From the NCBI GenBank assembly GCA_963724495.1, contig CAVRUZ010000011.1:1-64000 (forward strand): DNA of 64,000 nt. The letters are read 5' to 3'. Origin of the DNA: CAVRUZ01 sp963724495. Lineage in GTDB: Bacteria; Actinomycetota; Actinomycetes; Propionibacteriales; DAIQRJ01. Shown here piece after piece: positions 18,288 to 27,136 of this stretch (position 1 is its first letter; every line of letters starts with the position of its first letter). The notes beneath the pieces are model-generated. The model was not told the origin of the DNA, searched no databases, and was given only the letters and a program-made list of their open reading frames with translations. Position numbers and translations under genes: made by a program.

Positions 18288-18971
18288 TCAGTCGAACTCC
18301 GTAGGAGCGTCCCGATCGCGGTGGTGGCGCAGCAGCATTTCCAGCTGCGCCCCGGTGGTCCTGCCCGTGGACAGCTCTGGCAGGTCGTTCAAGGCGAAGA
18401 GCCCGACGTCGGTCGTCTCGCCGTCGAGGCCGGCTACCGGCGGTGCGTCATCGGTGCGATCCGCGATGAACATGAGTTTGTAGATGTGCCAGGGAAAACC
18501 CGTCCCACCGGCCACGTGCGCATTGTGTCGAGTCCCGTCGTGTACCGCGGCCAGCTTTGCGATTCGGACGGCGATGCCGGCCTCCTCCGCGAACTCCCGG
18601 GCCGCGGCCTCGCTGGGTGTGTCCATCGCATCGGCCCAGCCGCCGGGCAGCGTCCACCTGCCGTCTGTTGCCTCCCGGACGAGCAGTACCCGGTCGTCTT
18701 CGAACAGCGCCGACAGCACGGCGACCTTCGGGGTGGCGTGACCCTCTTCCACCAACAGTGCTTGGCGAAACTCTTCGGGGCTTCCGTCGGACAGCAAGGC
18801 GAGCATGTCCGCAGACATCTCCTGCATCCGGTGGTACCGCGAGACGTCGTACCGATCGCCTGCGTACGTGAGCCCGTTCTGTGCGAGGGCGGCCAGCTCG
18901 ATGGCGACGACGTGCAGCCGCTGGGCATGGGTTCGCTCCGGCGTGGACGGCACGCCCGGTCCGGTGGTCAT
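18288..18971 (-). CDS. Nudix hydrolase with N-terminal Nudix-associated domain
   Basis: A 227-residue Nudix family protein. The Nudix box GGWADAMDTPSEAAAREFAEEAG (residues ~105-127, broken here only for description: GG, five residues, E, then REFAEE) is complete with the metal-binding glutamates. The first ~65 residues (ERTHAQRLHVVAIELAALAQ, YDVSRYHRMQEM) match the NUDIX_N module found in ADP-ribose and nucleotide-sugar pyrophosphatases. The start is uncertain. The ATG at 18971 leaves a four-base gap after the PfkB gene stop, so the two are probably one transcript. The substrate is unknown; ADP-ribose-like compounds are a family-based guess. Confidence 0.85.
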   Translation of the reverse strand: MTTGPGVPSTPERTHAQRLHVVAIELAALAQNGLTYAGDRYDVSRYHRMQEMSADMLALLSDGSPEEFRQALLVEEGHATPKVAVLSALFEDDRVLLVREATDGRWTLPGGWADAMDTPSEAAAREFAEEAGIAVRIAKLAAVHDGTRHNAHVAGGTGFPWHIYKLMFIADRTDDAPPVAGLDGETTDVGLFALNDLPELSTGRTTGAQLEMLLRHHRDRDAPTEFD

Positions 18972-18975
18972 CGGG

Positions 18976-19932
18976 TCATCCGCCGATCGCCACGAGCTGG
19001 TGTCCCCGCGCGTGCAGAACCGCGTCCACCTCCAGGCCCGTCGGTGGCTCTGCACCCCGGCGCGTGCACACGAGCGCACCGGCGACCGTGGCCCGGCGGA
19101 GGCTTGCCGCGTCGTCCTCGGCCAGAACGAAGCGGGACTGCAGGTACCCGGCCATGAAAGTGTCACCGGCGCCGACCGTGTCCACGACATCGACGCGAAG
19201 CGTGGGCATGGTGAAGCCGGAGCCGTCGCGCCGGATCAGCCGGCTCCCGTCGCCGCCTCCGGTGAAGATCACGGTGTCCAGTCGCGGCGCTCGGCTGAAC
19301 CAGTCGACCGCCACGTCCGCCAGGGACTGGTGCGGGTAGAGGTGGAGGGCGTCGTCCTCGCTGGCCTTCACCACGGTGGCGATCTCGACGAAGCGCAAGA
19401 CGCGTCGCCGATACTCGTCCACGTCCGCGAGCACCGCCGGCCGCACGTTCAGGTCGTAGGTGACAGGAGTGGTAGCGGCGGCGGAGCGGAACCAGTCGAG
19501 AAGGATCGTGTCGCTCGGACCCAGGACCGCCGCCAGCGAACCGACATGCACAGCCGGCCGGACGTCGTCGAGTACGGGCAGCTCGTCGGATCGCCAACCA
19601 GCATTGGTCGATCCGTCCCAGTAGAAGTGGTACGAGGCGTTGCCCAAGTGGTCGATGTTCACGGCGGCGACAGTGGTCGGGTCGGTGGTGCGGACGACCA
19701 GTCCGTCGTCCATCGTCGTGCGGGCGATTCGCATCCGGATGAGACGGCCGAAGCCGTCGTTCCCGACCCGGCCGAGGAACTGCGTCGGCACCTGGAGTCG
19801 TGCCAGTGCCACGGCGGTGTTGAACGGACTACCACCGGCCATCGCGCGCCAGTTCGTCCCGGTGTCGTCCTCCGGCATGAGGTCGACGAGTGCTTCTCCG
19901 CAGACGATCACGCTGGAGGAGGTGGCGGGCAT
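18976..19932 (-). CDS. PfkB-family carbohydrate kinase (fructokinase/ribokinase type)
   Basis: A 318-residue cytoplasmic sugar kinase. The N-terminal substrate motif reads GEALVDLMPE and GGSPFNTAVALARL. The C-terminal PfkB signature DTVGAGDTFMAGYL carries the catalytic Asp and anion hole. The gene is divergent from the arabinofuranosidase gene, with 115 bases between them. A shared control region for sugar metabolism is therefore plausible. Fructokinase-like by overall pattern; the exact sugar is not determinable. Confidence 0.9.
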   Translation of the reverse strand: MPATSSSVIVCGEALVDLMPEDDTGTNWRAMAGGSPFNTAVALARLQVPTQFLGRVGNDGFGRLIRMRIARTTMDDGLVVRTTDPTTVAAVNIDHLGNASYHFYWDGSTNAGWRSDELPVLDDVRPAVHVGSLAAVLGPSDTILLDWFRSAAATTPVTYDLNVRPAVLADVDEYRRRVLRFVEIATVVKASEDDALHLYPHQSLADVAVDWFSRAPRLDTVIFTGGGDGSRLIRRDGSGFTMPTLRVDVVDTVGAGDTFMAGYLQSRFVLAEDDAASLRRATVAGALVCTRRGAEPPTGLEVDAVLHARGHQLVAIGG

Positions 19933-20047
19933 GACGGCAGCTTAGGTGCGGGCCGACTCCGGCCAATCGCGACCGCGCAAGGGTCCTCGCCAGTGGATCC
20001 GGGCTGTCGTGACTCCAGGGAGTTCGACGTCGGCGAGAGGAGACAAC

Positions 20048-20320
20048 GTGTCCGCGAGCGCACGCGTCCGGCTGGATCCACGAGTCAGCATCGGGACACT
20101 GGATCGACGGCTGTTCGGATCGTTCGTCGAGCATCTCGACCGTTGTGTCTACACGGGGATCTTCGAACCTGGGCACCCCACGTCGGATGCCCAGGGCTTC
20201 CGCCAGGACGTGATCGACCTGGTCCGGGAGCTGGGTGCCACCGTGATCCGCTATCCGGGTGGCAACTTCGTCTCGAACTACCGGTGGGAGGACGGCGTCG
20301 GCCCGCTGGAGTCCCGACCA
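20048..20320 (+). pseudogene. abfA: GH51 alpha-L-arabinofuranosidase, 5' fragment (codons 1-91)
   Basis: The N-terminal 91 codons of an intracellular GH51 arabinofuranosidase, which removes terminal arabinofuranose from arabinan or arabinoxylan oligosaccharides. The GTG start has GAGAGGAG upstream. The conserved family start IGTLDRRLFGSFVEHLDRCVYTGIFEPGHP, RYPGGNFVSNYRWEDGVGP is present. The frame breaks off after codon 91 (Pro) where the integrated element begins. Read-through into the element would add 46 foreign residues before a stop. The fragment lacks both catalytic residues, so it should be inactive. The rest of the gene is at 31327-32559 in the same frame. Confidence 0.93.
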
Positions 20321-20330
20321 CATGAGCATG
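20311..20330. other. attL: left junction of the integrated element
   Basis: Chromosomal GTCCCGACCA (20311-20320) meets element DNA CATGAGCATG. The last two chromosomal bases CA are repeated at the right junction (31325-31326), consistent with a two-base serine-recombinase crossover. Placement is exact to within the shared dinucleotide, because removal restores the interrupted gene in frame. Confidence 0.8.
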
Positions 20331-20630
20331 CGCGAATCTTTCTTGACGTCGCGAGGCTTCGGTGGCCCCCTCATCCGCCCCGCACTGGCTGTCTGTCGCC
20401 CGATGTGGCGTGGGTCAAGGGTCGAGCTTGCTCGATCATGTGTGACGCGAAGCGCCCTTGAGGCATGCCACGGCGACCGCATCCTCGCAGGTCAAAGGGG
20501 GCGGATGAGGTCTCTGATGGATGGAGCCGAGCCCGTGTGGTGGTCTGTGCAGTGCCAGCGGAGCCGCAGCCGAGGACGGCGCGCTAGCGCCGCCCGCAGG
20601 CGGAGGTGGGAGCTGGTTCGCGAGTGGTTG

Positions 20631-20651
20631 GAGCCGGCCGAAGGCCGGCTC
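20631..20651. terminator. Strong hairpin near the left end of the element
   Basis: GAGCCGGCC-GAA-GGCCGGCTC is a perfect 9-bp stem with a three-base loop. It is followed on the plus strand by TCTTGTCTT. It may be a terminator blocking arabinofuranosidase-promoter transcription from entering the element. Confidence 0.55.
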
Positions 20652-21842
20652 TCTTGTCTTGAAATAGCAACGAAACTCGTATGGCTCAACCGTCTTCGGT
20701 TCGGGCTGTCGGTTGGGGCATCGAGGCTCTCTGCATGGGGGCGCGAATGAGTAATGGGCGAGGGCATGGGCCGCGTGGTGCGTCAGGCGAAGGAGCGTGC
20801 GCCGGTGGTTTGGGGTCCGGTTGCGGAGGCTTGGGCCTCTTCATGTATCGGTTGATCTGTTCCGTGTGCGGTGACGTCATGAAGGGCGAAGTTGTGATGC
20901 CCACATGCCTGGTTCCGGGGGATGTGACAACTATGTTTGGCTCCTGCCCATGTGGCGCGAGGCGGAGGGCCGAGCTCGAGTCGTCGAGGTGGGCGTCCTC
21001 TAGACCGAGTGAAGCGAAGTTCTCGATAACCCACGACCACCTGACACCAAGGTGGTGCTCCAAGAGTCTCTCCCCTGTTGGTCGTCTTGTGGCATGCCCA
21101 TCGTCGAGGCAGTTCTCCTGACATGCCCTCCCCGGGCCGGGCCAGGTTCGCTCAGACCACCTGTACCTTGGCGGGCCGCAAAGTCTCACGTCCGCGAGCG
21201 GTCCACAACGGGCGAAGACGCACTGGTCGGTCGAGTCGCGGTCATGGCCGCAGTTCATGCTGCCGCTGGGAACGGCGGTCGTGCTAGCGGTCGCGGTGCG
21301 CCACTGCGGCCGGTATGACTGTGCGGTACCACCGGCGTTCCTCGCCGTCCGGCGTGTGCCGGCTATGTGTACGGACCTCTCAACGCGACCTATCCGGTGG
21401 CGGGGCAGCATGCCTTCACTTCCTGAAGTCACATTGACGAGGGTTCACCTTCAGTGTGCGGAGGCGCGGTGGCTGTGCCCTAAGCACGTCGATCATCTGT
21501 GGCCATCGGTCGGTCTTGGACACGTCCTTGAACTCGTCAGACGCGATCACGCTCCGTGCAGGCCTTCAATCGGTCATTCGGTCTCAGATCGGGAATGGCT
21601 CCAAGTGCATTCTCGAAGGGTTCCCTTCTCGTACAGCGATTCGCACGGTGTCGCGTTGAGGTCTGCGTGGCACGTCATCGACGGCGCTCATCTCGCGGAG
21701 ACCCGTCGCTCCCCCGCAACGGGAGCGCGTGGTTTGCGCCTTTCGCCGGGTTGAAGGGCCTAATTACGATTGGCGGGTCTAGATGGAGCCACATCCGGGG
21801 TCTAGGCTCAATTTAGGGTGTCCAGCTCGAAGGGAGTCGCTG
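20652..21842. other. Left-end region of the element, no recognisable gene
   Basis: About 1.2 kb with no open frame I can support. Two candidates were considered. A plus-strand frame from 20843 starts MYRLICSVCGDVMKGE and has CxxC and CPCG pairs like a zinc ribbon. An overlapping minus-strand frame (20686-21432) contains WSWVIENFASLGLEDAHLDD. Neither has a good ribosome-binding site or a family I recognise. The stretch may hold decayed genes or the left recombination and replication control DNA. Confidence 0.4.
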
Positions 21843-23528
21843 GTGTCCGGGCGTCGAAGGGTCATGCTGATTCTGCTGGTCGGGGTCTTGGCGGCCTTGT
21901 TCTTGCCGACGCTAGCCACCGCGCAGACGCCAGAGGCCAAGGTGTCGGTGGCCGGGCCATCCACCCCGTATCTGCCCAATGCCGTCAACGAGCCCGCCGT
22001 AGCGATCGACGCCAACCATCCCAGCGTGCTGGCCGCGGGGGGCAACGATCTGGTCGACAACGCACCCTGCGACGGCAGCAGCTGCGAGCTGACTCCAGAC
22101 GTCGGCATCTCGGGCATCTACATCTCCCTCGACGAGGGTGCGACGTGGGTTCAGCCCACGTACACGGGTCTGACCGCCCGCAGCGGCACACCGAAGGTCG
22201 GCCCTATAAGCACCCTTCCCTGGTACTACGAGAACGGCATGAGCTCTCAGGGGGATCCAGCGCTGGCTTTCGGCCCCCGCCCCGATGCTGCAGGGAGCTT
22301 CTCCTGGGACAACGGGTCGCGGCTGTACTACGCGAACCTCGCCTTCCCGATCCCCGGGCGGGCGCCCTTCACCGGCGCCTCGGCGGTCACGGTCTCGCGC
22401 ACCGACCACGTGGAGGCGGCGGCCGCCGGAGACAAGGGCGCGTGGATGGACCCGGTTGTCGTCACGCGCCAGAACGCTGCCCTGTTCAGCGACAAGGAGG
22501 ACATCTGGGCGGACAACGCCTCGTCCAGCCGCTACTTCGGGAACGTGTATGTCTGCGACGCAGCCTTCCGAAGCGCGGGTGGCCCACCCGAGCCGATCAT
22601 GCTCTCGAGCTCCCGGGACGGTGGGAACACCTGGCGGCAGCGGCAGCTCACTTCGGCGAGCAGCAGCGCTCAGTCGGGCGGCCGTCAGGGCTGCGCGGTC
22701 CGTACCGACAGAACTGGCGTGGTGTACGTGGTCTGGGCGGGCACGGCCGGCGGTCGAGACGTGATGTACCTGGCCAGGTCGTTCGACGGCGGCAGCAACT
22801 TCGATAACCCCCGGCCGATCGCCGACGTATCCGTCGTGGGCGTCCCCGACCCGGTGTCCGGCCGGATCGTCTTCGATGGGTACGCAGGCACCCGCACCGA
22901 CAGCTGGCCCAGTCTGAGCATCGCCAACGGCGCGCCCACCGGCGCCGGCGCCACAGACACACTGGTCCTTGCGTGGCCGGACGCCCGCAACGGACTCAAC
23001 GCAGAGGAGGTCCTGGTCCAGGTCTCCACCACCCGGGGTCTCACGTGGTCGGCACCGGCGAACGCCGCCGAGGGGGAGGACCGGCCTGACAACCCGGCGG
23101 TGGCGATATCACCCACCGGCAGCGACCTGTATCTGGTGTACAACGCCTACCTGCAACCGTTCCAGACCACCACCACAGTGCCAAGGAACGTGCAGGGGGT
23201 TGTCCGCCACGCGAACCTCAGCACCAGTGGGTCTGTCAACGCCTGGTCAACGCTGCACCGCGGCGCAGTCGGTGACGCCCGGGGGACAACCAGGACGCTG
23301 AACCGCGAGGCGGTCTACGACTACAACGCCGCAGCGGCGACGCGAACCTACGGGGCCGTCGTATGGATGGACGCGCGCAATGCGGCCGACTGCCCGGCCG
23401 TCGACGCCTACCGACAGTCGCTCATCGGCGGCACCCCGATCGCTGCACCAGCGCCGCTGACCGACTGCCCGGCTCAGTTCGGCAACGAGGACATCTACGG
23501 CGGGACCTACCCCGACCCCACTCCTTGA
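21843..23528 (+). CDS. Secreted Asp-box (BNR/sialidase-fold) beta-propeller protein
   Basis: A 561-residue exported protein. GTG start at 21843 with AAGGGAG upstream; the signal peptide VSGRRRVMLILLVGVLAALF ends near LATAQ. Four Asp-box motifs (S-x-D-x-G-x-x-W type) are visible: SLDEGATW, SSRDGGNTW, SFDGGSNF and STTRGLTW. These are spaced as in the blades of a sialidase-like propeller, with AVAIDANHP and AVAISPTG strands between. Several cysteine pairs suggest disulfides outside the cell. I do not see the sialidase FRIP or catalytic arginine triad, so enzymatic activity is doubtful; ligand or glycan binding is possible. It is cargo of the integrated element and is followed by 340 bases without a gene. 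Confidence 0.8.
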   Translation: MSGRRRVMLILLVGVLAALFLPTLATAQTPEAKVSVAGPSTPYLPNAVNEPAVAIDANHPSVLAAGGNDLVDNAPCDGSSCELTPDVGISGIYISLDEGATWVQPTYTGLTARSGTPKVGPISTLPWYYENGMSSQGDPALAFGPRPDAAGSFSWDNGSRLYYANLAFPIPGRAPFTGASAVTVSRTDHVEAAAAGDKGAWMDPVVVTRQNAALFSDKEDIWADNASSSRYFGNVYVCDAAFRSAGGPPEPIMLSSSRDGGNTWRQRQLTSASSSAQSGGRQGCAVRTDRTGVVYVVWAGTAGGRDVMYLARSFDGGSNFDNPRPIADVSVVGVPDPVSGRIVFDGYAGTRTDSWPSLSIANGAPTGAGATDTLVLAWPDARNGLNAEEVLVQVSTTRGLTWSAPANAAEGEDRPDNPAVAISPTGSDLYLVYNAYLQPFQTTTTVPRNVQGVVRHANLSTSGSVNAWSTLHRGAVGDARGTTRTLNREAVYDYNAAAATRTYGAVVWMDARNAADCPAVDAYRQSLIGGTPIAAPAPLTDCPAQFGNEDIYGGTYPDPTP

Positions 23529-23868
23529 GCGTTCGAGGAGTGGGCACGACGCGTGGCGGTGGGTAGACCTGCTCAGTGGCGGATGATGGACTCGTGCCTC
23601 TTCTCGCGCTTGTCGCCAGGGCTCAATCCTCGGCTTCGACGACCGCCTTGGCCTTGGCCAGGCGCTCGTTCCACAACCGGCGGCCCATCATCGAGACCCT
23701 GCGCAGCGCCGATACGATCGCCGCCTGAACACGGAGCCCCAGGATCACCGTGGATGAGTGGACCACCGCCCGTGCCCTGTTCGTCGACGTAGAAATTCGC
23801 TTCGGCTTGCCCGGCCTCAGCGAGGCAACCGGTGCCGGTGTGCAAGTCGGACCCGAAGAGGTTTGATC
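23529..23868. other. Intergenic DNA with a possible gene remnant on the minus strand
   Basis: No complete gene. On the minus strand, bases 23622-23800 read as a protein-like C-terminus (AAIVSALRRVSMMGRRLW, then KAKAVVEAED and stop) but lack a sensible start. It may be the tail of a decayed gene. The plus-strand GAAGAGG at the right end is the ribosome-binding site of the next gene. Confidence 0.35.
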
Positions 23869-26800
23869 GTGCGGGCGGCCCAGACTGCGGTCCAATTGCC
23901 GACTGGGATTGTCACGTTCCTCATGACGGACATCGAGGGCTCGACCCGGCTCTTCGGCGAACGAGGCGATGAATATGTCAATCTGCTCGATACCCATCGC
24001 ATTCTCCTGACCGAGGCCTTCGAGCGTTACCGCGGCGTCGAGATCGCCACGGAGGGTGACGCACTGGTGGTCGTCTTCGACGATGCCGTGCATGCGCTCC
24101 GCGGATGCCTGGCCGGCCAGTTCGCGCTGATGTCCCACCCGTGGCCTCCGGGAGCCGCAATCCGGGTGCGTATGGGCCTGCACAACGCCGAGGCTGTGCC
24201 TACGGGCAACAATTATGTGTCACTCGGCCTGCATCAGGCGGCACGGATTTGTGCTGGGGCGCACGGCGGCCAGATCCTTCTCTCCGAGGCCACCGCGTCC
24301 GACGTAAAGGCACGACTCCCAGCCGATGTGAGCCTGTCCCCGCTGGGCTTGTTCCAGCTGCGCGGGTTCCCGGCGCCCGCTCGCCTCTTCCAGGTGCTCC
24401 ACCCACAGCTTCCAGCCGACTTCCCACCGCTGCGACTCCAAGGAGTGGTCAATCACAACCTGCCATTCCACCGGGCGGGCTTCGTCGGCCGTACCGAGGA
24501 GCGAGCCACGCTGGCCACGCTGATCCGTCAGACCGGACTCGTGACGGTCGTCGGAGCGGGAGGGGTTGGCAAAACCCGCCTTTCGGTGCAGGTCGCTTTT
24601 GACGTTATGGATGACTTCGACGATGGTGCCTGGATTGTCGAGCTCGCCTCCGCCACGGACCGTCGAGGTGTTGCCAGCGCCGTGGCGGCCGTCCTGCTCG
24701 TTGCGGAGGTGCGGGGACGGAGCCTCGAGGAGGTAGTGCTGGACTTCCTCTCGGACAAGGCCGCTCTGATTGTGCTGGACAACTGTGAGCAGGTGCTCGA
24801 GGCGGCAGCCGGTTTCACCGAGCAGCTGACTTGGCGAAGCCCGAATGTCGTCGTGATCGCTACCAGCCGAGAACCGCTCGCTATCGATGGAGAGGTGATC
24901 TGGCGGCTGGAACCATTGCCGGTGATCGAGCCGGGCGCGGTCGTGGAGGCCACCGACGTAGCAGGGGAGCCCGCCGTCCTATTGTTCAAGCAACGGGCAT
25001 CAATGGCCCGCCCCGGCTTCCAAATATCCGACGACAACGCAAACCAGGTCGCACAGATCGTGTGGCAACTCGACGGAATGCCTCTGGCTATCGAGCTTGC
25101 CGCGGCGGCGCTGGCAGACAGGTCGCTCACCGGTCTGCTCGAAGGTCTGTCCGACCGGTTCTCGCTGCTTACCTACGGGCGGCGGACCGCGCCGGAGCGT
25201 CATCAGACCCTGCAGGCCGCCCTCGAGTGGAGCCTGGACCTCCTGGAACCCGACGAACGTTTGCTCTTCAGTCGTCTGGCCACGTTCGCGAGGACCGGCA
25301 GCGTCGACGCGGCTCGGGAGGTCTGCGGCGCGGCGCCCTTGAGCGAGTCCTCGGTCCCGCGGCTAGTCAGGCGGCTAATTCGCGCGTCGCTGCTGTCCGA
25401 TCGGGAAAGACCCGAAGGGTGGACGATGCTCATTTCCGTCCATGAGCTCGCATTGAAGGAGCTGGCCAAAACCGGTGAGGCGCAGGACTTGGCTCAGCGG
25501 CACCGGGGCTGGTTCACGCTCCGCGCCGAGTCGCTCGGCCCAGATGTTGGCCTCCGGGATCGAGGCGACGTCGTGGCCGGTCTGCAGGCTGACCTCGACA
25601 ACATCCGGCACGCTCTCGCAACCGGCGTGGCCGATGGCGACAGCGATCACGCGTTGCGGACTGCCGCAGCCATGGCGCCGTTCTGGATTTCGCACGGCGA
25701 TTGGAGCGCGGGGATCGGCCAGCTCCAGGACGCACTCTCGCTGCCGAACGGGACCGGTCTCGCCCGCGGACGTGCGCTGGCTGCCCTGGGGAGCCTCTTG
25801 CTCCTGCGTGGTGATACCGCCGACGCGGAAGAGCGCTTCCGCAAGGCGCACGAGCTCTCCCTCGTGGACCGAGACGGGGTCACCCTGGCTCGTTCTCTGT
25901 CCGGGCTGGGGTATGTGGCTTTCCGCAGTTCGGACATCGAGGAGGCTGAGAGGCGCTGGAAGGATGCGCTGGCACACGCCGAAGAGGCAGGTGATGAGCG
26001 CGTGGCTGCCGGCATCCTACGGAGCCTCGCCATCGCGGCTGGCAGCCGGGGCGACCAGCTATCGGCCGGCCGACTCCTTGACCGAGCGATCCACTCGGCT
26101 GATGAGGCGGGGGACGACCAACTGCTGCGGCTGCTGCTCGGCTCAAGGGCAGAGATCGACTTGTGGCTGGGCCGATACACGGGGGCGCAGAACCTCTACG
26201 CCCAGGCGCTCGACCTTGCGTCGACCATCGGTGACCTCTCCGCGCGCCCGCTACTGCTGTCCGAGCTCGGCTGGGTGGCCTTCCTCAGCGGCGATTTAGT
26301 CAGGTCGCATCGGCTCGCTTCGGAGGCAGCCGACCTCGCCGATGAGCTCGGCAACCGAAGGACGCTGGCCAGTTCTTTGCGATTGAGAGCGGAAGGGCTG
26401 CTGCGTCAGAACCGCTTCTCCGAAGCCGCAACCGACCTGCGTCGCGCACTGGCCGTGGCCCAGGATCTAGCCGCACCCGCCGAGATCGCCGGTGTGATGT
26501 GCACCCAGGCCTGCGCTGCCGTGGAGCAGAAGCACTTCACCGAGGCCGCGCGTCTGGCGGAAACCGCCCTCGCCATGACGTCCTTGGGTCACTCCATGCG
26601 GTCAACCTGGCCAACATGGGTGTTGGGCGTTGTCGCCCTGGCTCGCGGGGATCTGGACACTGCCGCCGACCAGTTCATGGTGGCGCAGGGGTTGGGTGGT
26701 GCCATCGAGGCCGCTCCCCGCCACCTGGCCAATAGCCGGTGGGGACTGGGCTGCGTAAGCAGGACTGCGGGACGGATCCCTGACGCAGCCCGTCTGAACC

Positions 26801-27120
26801 GGGAGGCGCTTGCCCTGCGGCAGAGTATTGGCGACCACCTGGGCATCGCCGAGTCGCTCATAGCGGCAGCGGCCGTCGTCGCCAGCACCGATCCGGCTAC
26901 CGCGGGTGCCCTTGTCGGCGCGGCTCTGAGATTGCTGACCGAGCTGGGCGCTGTGGTGACCCCACGCCAGGCCGACGACGTCGCAGCCGTCCGGACGCTC
27001 CTGGGCGAGCACAAAGACGCGCTCGCATACCCGGAGTCCGACGGCGAAGCACTCGCAGTAAGCCGTGCATTGCGTGCGCTCGACGAGATCGAGGGCTCGC
27101 ACGACAAGCGGACTGGGTAG
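23869..27120 (+). CDS. Class III cyclase-like / NB-ARC ATPase / TPR signalling protein
   Basis: A 1083-residue multidomain protein. Residues 12-165 form a class III nucleotide-cyclase domain with metal-binding Asp21 (TDIEGST) and Asp64 (EGDALV). An NB-ARC/AAA-type ATPase follows (~215-480) with Walker A VGAGGVGKTRL, Walker B ALIVLDNCEQ and the TSREPL sensor. The rest (~530-1060) is tetratricopeptide repeats. There is no LuxR or other DNA-binding domain at the C-terminus. In the cyclase part the purine-selecting Lys position is Ala60, and the usual transition-state Asn of the NRAAR motif is His (HQAAR). Catalysis is therefore questionable, and the domain may sense nucleotides instead. GTG start with GAAGAGG. 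It probably forms an operon with the SDR 16 bases downstream. Confidence 0.88.
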   Translation: MRAAQTAVQLPTGIVTFLMTDIEGSTRLFGERGDEYVNLLDTHRILLTEAFERYRGVEIATEGDALVVVFDDAVHALRGCLAGQFALMSHPWPPGAAIRVRMGLHNAEAVPTGNNYVSLGLHQAARICAGAHGGQILLSEATASDVKARLPADVSLSPLGLFQLRGFPAPARLFQVLHPQLPADFPPLRLQGVVNHNLPFHRAGFVGRTEERATLATLIRQTGLVTVVGAGGVGKTRLSVQVAFDVMDDFDDGAWIVELASATDRRGVASAVAAVLLVAEVRGRSLEEVVLDFLSDKAALIVLDNCEQVLEAAAGFTEQLTWRSPNVVVIATSREPLAIDGEVIWRLEPLPVIEPGAVVEATDVAGEPAVLLFKQRASMARPGFQISDDNANQVAQIVWQLDGMPLAIELAAAALADRSLTGLLEGLSDRFSLLTYGRRTAPERHQTLQAALEWSLDLLEPDERLLFSRLATFARTGSVDAAREVCGAAPLSESSVPRLVRRLIRASLLSDRERPEGWTMLISVHELALKELAKTGEAQDLAQRHRGWFTLRAESLGPDVGLRDRGDVVAGLQADLDNIRHALATGVADGDSDHALRTAAAMAPFWISHGDWSAGIGQLQDALSLPNGTGLARGRALAALGSLLLLRGDTADAEERFRKAHELSLVDRDGVTLARSLSGLGYVAFRSSDIEEAERRWKDALAHAEEAGDERVAAGILRSLAIAAGSRGDQLSAGRLLDRAIHSADEAGDDQLLRLLLGSRAEIDLWLGRYTGAQNLYAQALDLASTIGDLSARPLLLSELGWVAFLSGDLVRSHRLASEAADLADELGNRRTLASSLRLRAEGLLRQNRFSEAATDLRRALAVAQDLAAPAEIAGVMCTQACAAVEQKHFTEAARLAETALAMTSLGHSMRSTWPTWVLGVVALARGDLDTAADQFMVAQGLGGAIEAAPRHLANSRWGLGCVSRTAGRIPDAARLNREALALRQSIGDHLGIAESLIAAAAVVASTDPATAGALVGAALRLLTELGAVVTPRQADDVAAVRTLLGEHKDALAYPESDGEALAVSRALRALDEIEGSHDKRTG

Positions 27121-27136
27121 CGAGAAAGGACGACAC

